9,074 bases of DNA from Fidelibacterota bacterium 46_43. GTDB lineage: Bacteria > Fidelibacterota > Fidelibacteria > Fidelibacterales > Fidelibacteraceae. The position numbers and the translations under genes are program-made. Shown piece by piece: positions 6,034 to 9,074 of this stretch (position 1 is its first letter; every line of letters begins with the position of its first letter). Location: contig LGGY01000020.1 in NCBI GenBank assembly GCA_001509335.1, positions 1 through 9,074 on the forward strand, written 5' to 3'. The notes beneath the pieces are model-generated. The model saw only the letters and a list, made by a program, of their open reading frames with translations, did no database searches and was not told where the DNA came from.

Positions 6034-9000
6034 TTAAAAGTCAAAACCAAAGGTCATATATATTTCCCGAGGGACATTCCGGTAAGCCTGCCAGTAGTTG
6101 AAAATATGATAATTCCGGGTCGGATCCGGCTCGGCATGAATGTATGTCACACCTTTGGTCACCCATTCAGAGAGTTCCCGGTAGTTATCGATGGGTGTCA
6201 GCTGTTTATTGTTGAAGAGATTCCGGATTTTGATGCTGATCATAAAATCGATGCCGCCCAGGGTGAGATTTTTTTCAATCTGAAGGTCGGTGACTGATTC
6301 CAGGGGATATCGCCGGTTGTTCTGGACTTTCCGTTCCGTCTGATAGGACGGGCTCCAGAAATAGGCGGCCCCGCTGGACACCCGGTATACAAAACCCACT
6401 GTCATCCGTTCCATGGGATAGAGTCCCAGAATTTCCGGTCCTGCATTTTCCGGAATACCGTATGTCAGGGAAAGGTTGAAACGGTGGGTCCGGTCCTCGC
6501 CGGAAATAAAATCGGAGGCCGAGTAGGTATAGGTCTGTTTCTGATCCTCCGTCATATCCCGCAGATCCAGGTAGGGACCGTGGTACCCGATTTTTGTCTG
6601 GCTCAGGGTATAGGTCAGGTTATAGCGCCATCGGGATGCTACCCGGTTCCGAAAGGTGATTTCCACCCCCTGTGAACTCCCGTAGCTGTTATTGGTGTAT
6701 GTGGTATAAGTCCCGTAATATTCATCCGTTTTCCAGATGGAACCGGCGGTGGCTTCGCGATGGATGGCGTATGTCTGGTTCTTAAGGTCGTTGTAATAGG
6801 TGACTATATCCAACTGGTGGGTTCCCCAAAGGTTCTGTTGAATACCGATTTCATAATTGATGCTCAGCTGAGGTTCCAGATTGGGGTTTCCATAGCTTCC
6901 CCATCCGTGGTTGGTCTGATTGTCCAGCGCCCGGTGGATCAGGGGCATGGAGCGGAAATGGCCATACTGGACCCGGAAAGCGGTTTTGTCGGCAATGGGA
7001 AAGGAGATCCCGATCCGGGGGGACAGGGTGACAAAGGTTTTGGAGTCTTCCCAGGCCGGAATCCCGATGGATATAAACCCTTCGTTTTCTGCGGGATAGA
7101 ACAGTTCATACTTGTTGATGGGGATCTTTCCGTCGAAATTGTAGGCATCCAGGCGAAGACCGATATTCCCCACCATTCCGGCAAATTCAATTTTATCCTG
7201 AACATAGGCGGCAAAATAACGGGTTTTTGCCTTGTAGTTGGTGGAAAAACCGGTCCGCCAAATAAACGATGAAACGGTTAGGGAAGATGACGCGTTGTAA
7301 TCCTGATCCATGAGCCAGGCTTCCAGTCCGATTTTAATCAGATTGGAGGCATTGACCTGGGAAGTAAAGCTGACATTGCCTTCATAATAATGGGTGATGG
7401 ATGCCTGGTTGTACAGGCTGGACCAGGTATAGTAATCCCGGTAATTTTCAAACCAGGGCCCCCGTTCTTCCAGAAAGCGTGTTTCCTGAAGCCCCTGGGC
7501 TACCCGCTGGGCATCTTTTTCAATACCGGGGACGGGAAGCTGAAGGGCAAACAACACTTCGCTCTGGTGCGTCACGGATGCCTGTAAAAAGGTCTTTGAG
7601 GAAAAGAGGTATTTGTAATCCACACTCTGGGCTAAAACCGTCTCTTCCCGCAGGGGGTCGTAAATCAGGGTGTATTTTCGCCGGGCGCCGTACCAGCCCC
7701 ACAAACCGGCCCAGCGGACATCCTCCGAACCGGAACCCATGCCGGAACGGTAAAACTGGTACATATTTGTAAATTTAAAATTGTGTTTGGTCGTCGGTTT
7801 CCAGGACACCATGAAGGAGAGATTCTGCATGTCCTGGGTCTTTTCCCGGGTCGGTAGCCGGGTGGGTTTGCTTTTCAATTCACCGGCAAAAAAGAAATTC
7901 ATTTTTTGGGGATCATTTCCCAGGGGACCGCCAAAACTGAACATATACCGGGTGGCAGGGATTTTACGGTAATCGTAGGCTCCCATGATATTGGTGGGAT
8001 TTTCCAGGGTTTTCAGGGTAAAATCCTTCCGGTACAGGGTTTCACCGTTGACAGTAACCGGCACCATCTCATAGCCGTCCACCAGGGTAACATCCGCCTC
8101 GGAAGGCGTGTGGTTTTTGACCCATAAATTGTAATTATTGATAGCGGCACTGTCGTCCACATTAAAATCCTTCAGGATATAATCACCGTTTTGTGCCTCA
8201 TACAGGTTATAAGGGATACCGTTCAGCGTGAAAGATGTATCCCTTAACCACTTGGAGTTTTCCAGCCAGGCATTGTATTGGCCCCAATTTTCCCATTCAA
8301 TCTGATTTTTGGAGTACAGATAATCCCCCCAGTGATACTGCCCCGGAGGCCGGTATTCCATGCGGAATCCTCCGGAAAAAGTTTCACCCCCTTCTTTTGT
8401 AACCACTTTGATCACACCGGACTGGGCATTTCCGTGTTCAGCGTTAAACCCGCCGGAAATCACTTCCATCTGGGCAACGGCCAGGGGATTCACATCATAT
8501 TTCCAGCTGTTGTCGGCTTTGTCGTTCATGCCGCCGAAGGCCGTGGCCCCTGTGTTGGTGGTCATGGATTTGATACCGTTGACCTGGTAATTGATTTCAT
8601 AGCCGCTGCCACCTCGGATACTGATGGTGCCATCTGCATTCCGGCTGATTCCCGCCGTCAATTCCAGGACATTTCTGAGTCCTTCGACGGGCAGATTGCT
8701 GATCTCTTCGGACGTGAGATGAATGGAAGAACCCGTCTTATCCGCCTCCACGATGGGACGTTCCGCTGTGACGGTGACCGTTTCACCCAGTTGCAGCACA
8801 TCCTCTTCCATGAGAATTTCCACCCGGGCCGTCCGGCCCATCAGCACTTCCACACCTGTCAGGGACACCTGCTTGTACCCCATATAATTCACCTGGAGGG
8901 TGTGATCACCGGCGGGAATGTTCAAAATCACAAAACTCCCGTCTACACCGGTGGCGGCACCCAACTGTGAATCCGTTACAATTACATTCGCCCCGATAAG

Positions 9001-9074
9001 GGGTTCACCTGTTTTTACGTCTTTGACAACACCACTGATCTTTCCCGTCGTTTGCCCCAAGGCCAGTATGGGCA
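6034..9074 (-). CDS. TonB-dependent outer membrane receptor with N-terminal carboxypeptidase-regulatory-like domain (5' end outside window)
   Basis: The frame is open through the window edge; the codons before the TTG at 9060 read Pro-Ile-Leu-Ala. TTG is therefore an internal leucine in the end of a signal peptide (PILALG, then QTTGK), and the start lies outside. Counting from that TTG as 1 (1008 residues), 4-85 is a carboxypeptidase-regulatory-like beta-sandwich (GKISGVVKD, GEPLIGANVIV, GSFVILNIPAG). A TonB-box-like ETVTVTA follows at 93-99. The plug domain spans about 100-222 (VEGLRNVLELTAGI, TISIRGGSGYEINYQVNG, MEVISGGFNAEHGNAQSG, VIKVVTKEGG). The barrel fills the rest (YAAYVQDKIEF-like strands, GNPNLEPQLSINYEIGIQQ, IRNLFNNKQL) and ends YMTFGFDF with the terminal aromatic. 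Such receptors import large ligands using ExbBD-TonB energy. No SusD gene follows, so this is not a classical SusC/SusD pair. The next gene is a sorted surface protein, which might present the ligand. Substrate is unknown. Confidence 0.95.
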   Translation of the reverse strand, partial: PILALGQTTGKISGVVKDVKTGEPLIGANVIVTDSQLGAATGVDGSFVILNIPAGDHTLQVNYMGYKQVSLTGVEVLMGRTARVEILMEEDVLQLGETVTVTAERPIVEADKTGSSIHLTSEEISNLPVEGLRNVLELTAGISRNADGTISIRGGSGYEINYQVNGIKSMTTNTGATAFGGMNDKADNSWKYDVNPLAVAQMEVISGGFNAEHGNAQSGVIKVVTKEGGETFSGGFRMEYRPPGQYHWGDYLYSKNQIEWENWGQYNAWLENSKWLRDTSFTLNGIPYNLYEAQNGDYILKDFNVDDSAAINNYNLWVKNHTPSEADVTLVDGYEMVPVTVNGETLYRKDFTLKTLENPTNIMGAYDYRKIPATRYMFSFGGPLGNDPQKMNFFFAGELKSKPTRLPTREKTQDMQNLSFMVSWKPTTKHNFKFTNMYQFYRSGMGSGSEDVRWAGLWGWYGARRKYTLIYDPLREETVLAQSVDYKYLFSSKTFLQASVTHQSEVLFALQLPVPGIEKDAQRVAQGLQETRFLEERGPWFENYRDYYTWSSLYNQASITHYYEGNVSFTSQVNASNLIKIGLEAWLMDQDYNASSSLTVSSFIWRTGFSTNYKAKTRYFAAYVQDKIEFAGMVGNIGLRLDAYNFDGKIPINKYELFYPAENEGFISIGIPAWEDSKTFVTLSPRIGISFPIADKTAFRVQYGHFRSMPLIHRALDNQTNHGWGSYGNPNLEPQLSINYEIGIQQNLWGTHQLDIVTYYNDLKNQTYAIHREATAGSIWKTDEYYGTYTTYTNNSYGSSQGVEITFRNRVASRWRYNLTYTLSQTKIGYHGPYLDLRDMTEDQKQTYTYSASDFISGEDRTHRFNLSLTYGIPENAGPEILGLYPMERMTVGFVYRVSSGAAYFWSPSYQTERKVQNNRRYPLESVTDLQIEKNLTLGGIDFMISIKIRNLFNNKQLTPIDNYRELSEWVTKGVTYIHAEPDPTRNYHIFNYWQAYRNVPREIYMTFGFDF

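Larger units (their letters stand above)
1..9074 (-). other. Probable single operon of six envelope genes
   Basis: All six genes share the minus strand, with gaps of 22, 24, 0, 17 and 24 bases. None of the gaps holds a hairpin-plus-T-run terminator or room for a promoter. Both ends are open at the window edges, so additional genes may belong to the unit. Cotranscription is inferred from spacing alone. Confidence 0.7.

Noticed and set aside
8278..8970. 230-codon plus-strand open frame
   Set aside because: It is a shadow of the plug and regulatory domain of the TonB receptor. The minus-strand protein has clear family motifs there.
9058..9060. TTG at 9060 as the start of the TonB receptor
   Set aside because: It would leave an outer membrane receptor without a signal peptide. 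The frame continues upstream with Pro-Ile-Leu-Ala to the edge, as expected for a signal peptide end.
1..9074. RNA genes, CRISPR, insertion sequences, attachment sites
   Set aside because: No cloverleaf, repeat array, transposase-like frame or long inverted repeat was seen; coding density on the minus strand leaves no room.

Overview
The window is a continuous stretch of bacterial envelope genes, all read from the minus strand. It looks like part of one operon. Six genes follow each other in the order 9074 to 1 with gaps of 22, 24, 0, 17 and 24 bases. No stretch of 300 bases lacks a gene, and no promoter, terminator, RNA gene, CRISPR array or mobile element is visible. The first gene (TonB-dependent receptor) and the last (beta-propeller-like secreted protein) both run off the window edges, so the ends of the operon lie outside.

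The gene content suggests a member of the FCB superphylum (Bacteroidetes/Chlorobi/Fibrobacteres and relatives). My best guess is a Marinimicrobia-, Calditrichota- or KSB1-like lineage rather than a classical Bacteroides. Four observations support this: a TonB receptor with an N-terminal carboxypeptidase-regulatory-like domain and no SusD partner; a PorV/PorQ-family barrel; a large secreted protein ending in a fibronectin-like region plus a type IX-like C-terminal sorting domain; and a glutamine directly after the predicted signal peptide in four of the six proteins. The phylum assignment is inference.

Layout in the direction of transcription: (F) 9074-6034, TonB-dependent receptor lacking only the start of its signal peptide; (E) 6011-3939, 690-residue secreted protein with a type IX-like C-terminal domain; (D) 3914-2934, PorV/PorQ-family outer membrane protein; (C) 2933-1977, predicted outer membrane beta-barrel of unknown family, start codon directly abutting the stop of D; (B) 1959-1324, small predicted outer membrane beta-barrel; (A) 1299-1, secreted beta-propeller-like protein followed by a carbohydrate-binding/DOMON-like segment, 3' end missing.

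Every product has an N-terminal export signal (for F, its visible end), and none is an obvious cytoplasmic protein or enzyme. A reasonable reading is a cell-surface module. E, and perhaps A, would be exported and displayed, with the PorV-like D as a possible partner. F would import a ligand by TonB-driven transport, and C and B would be accessory barrels. The ligand cannot be told from the sequence.
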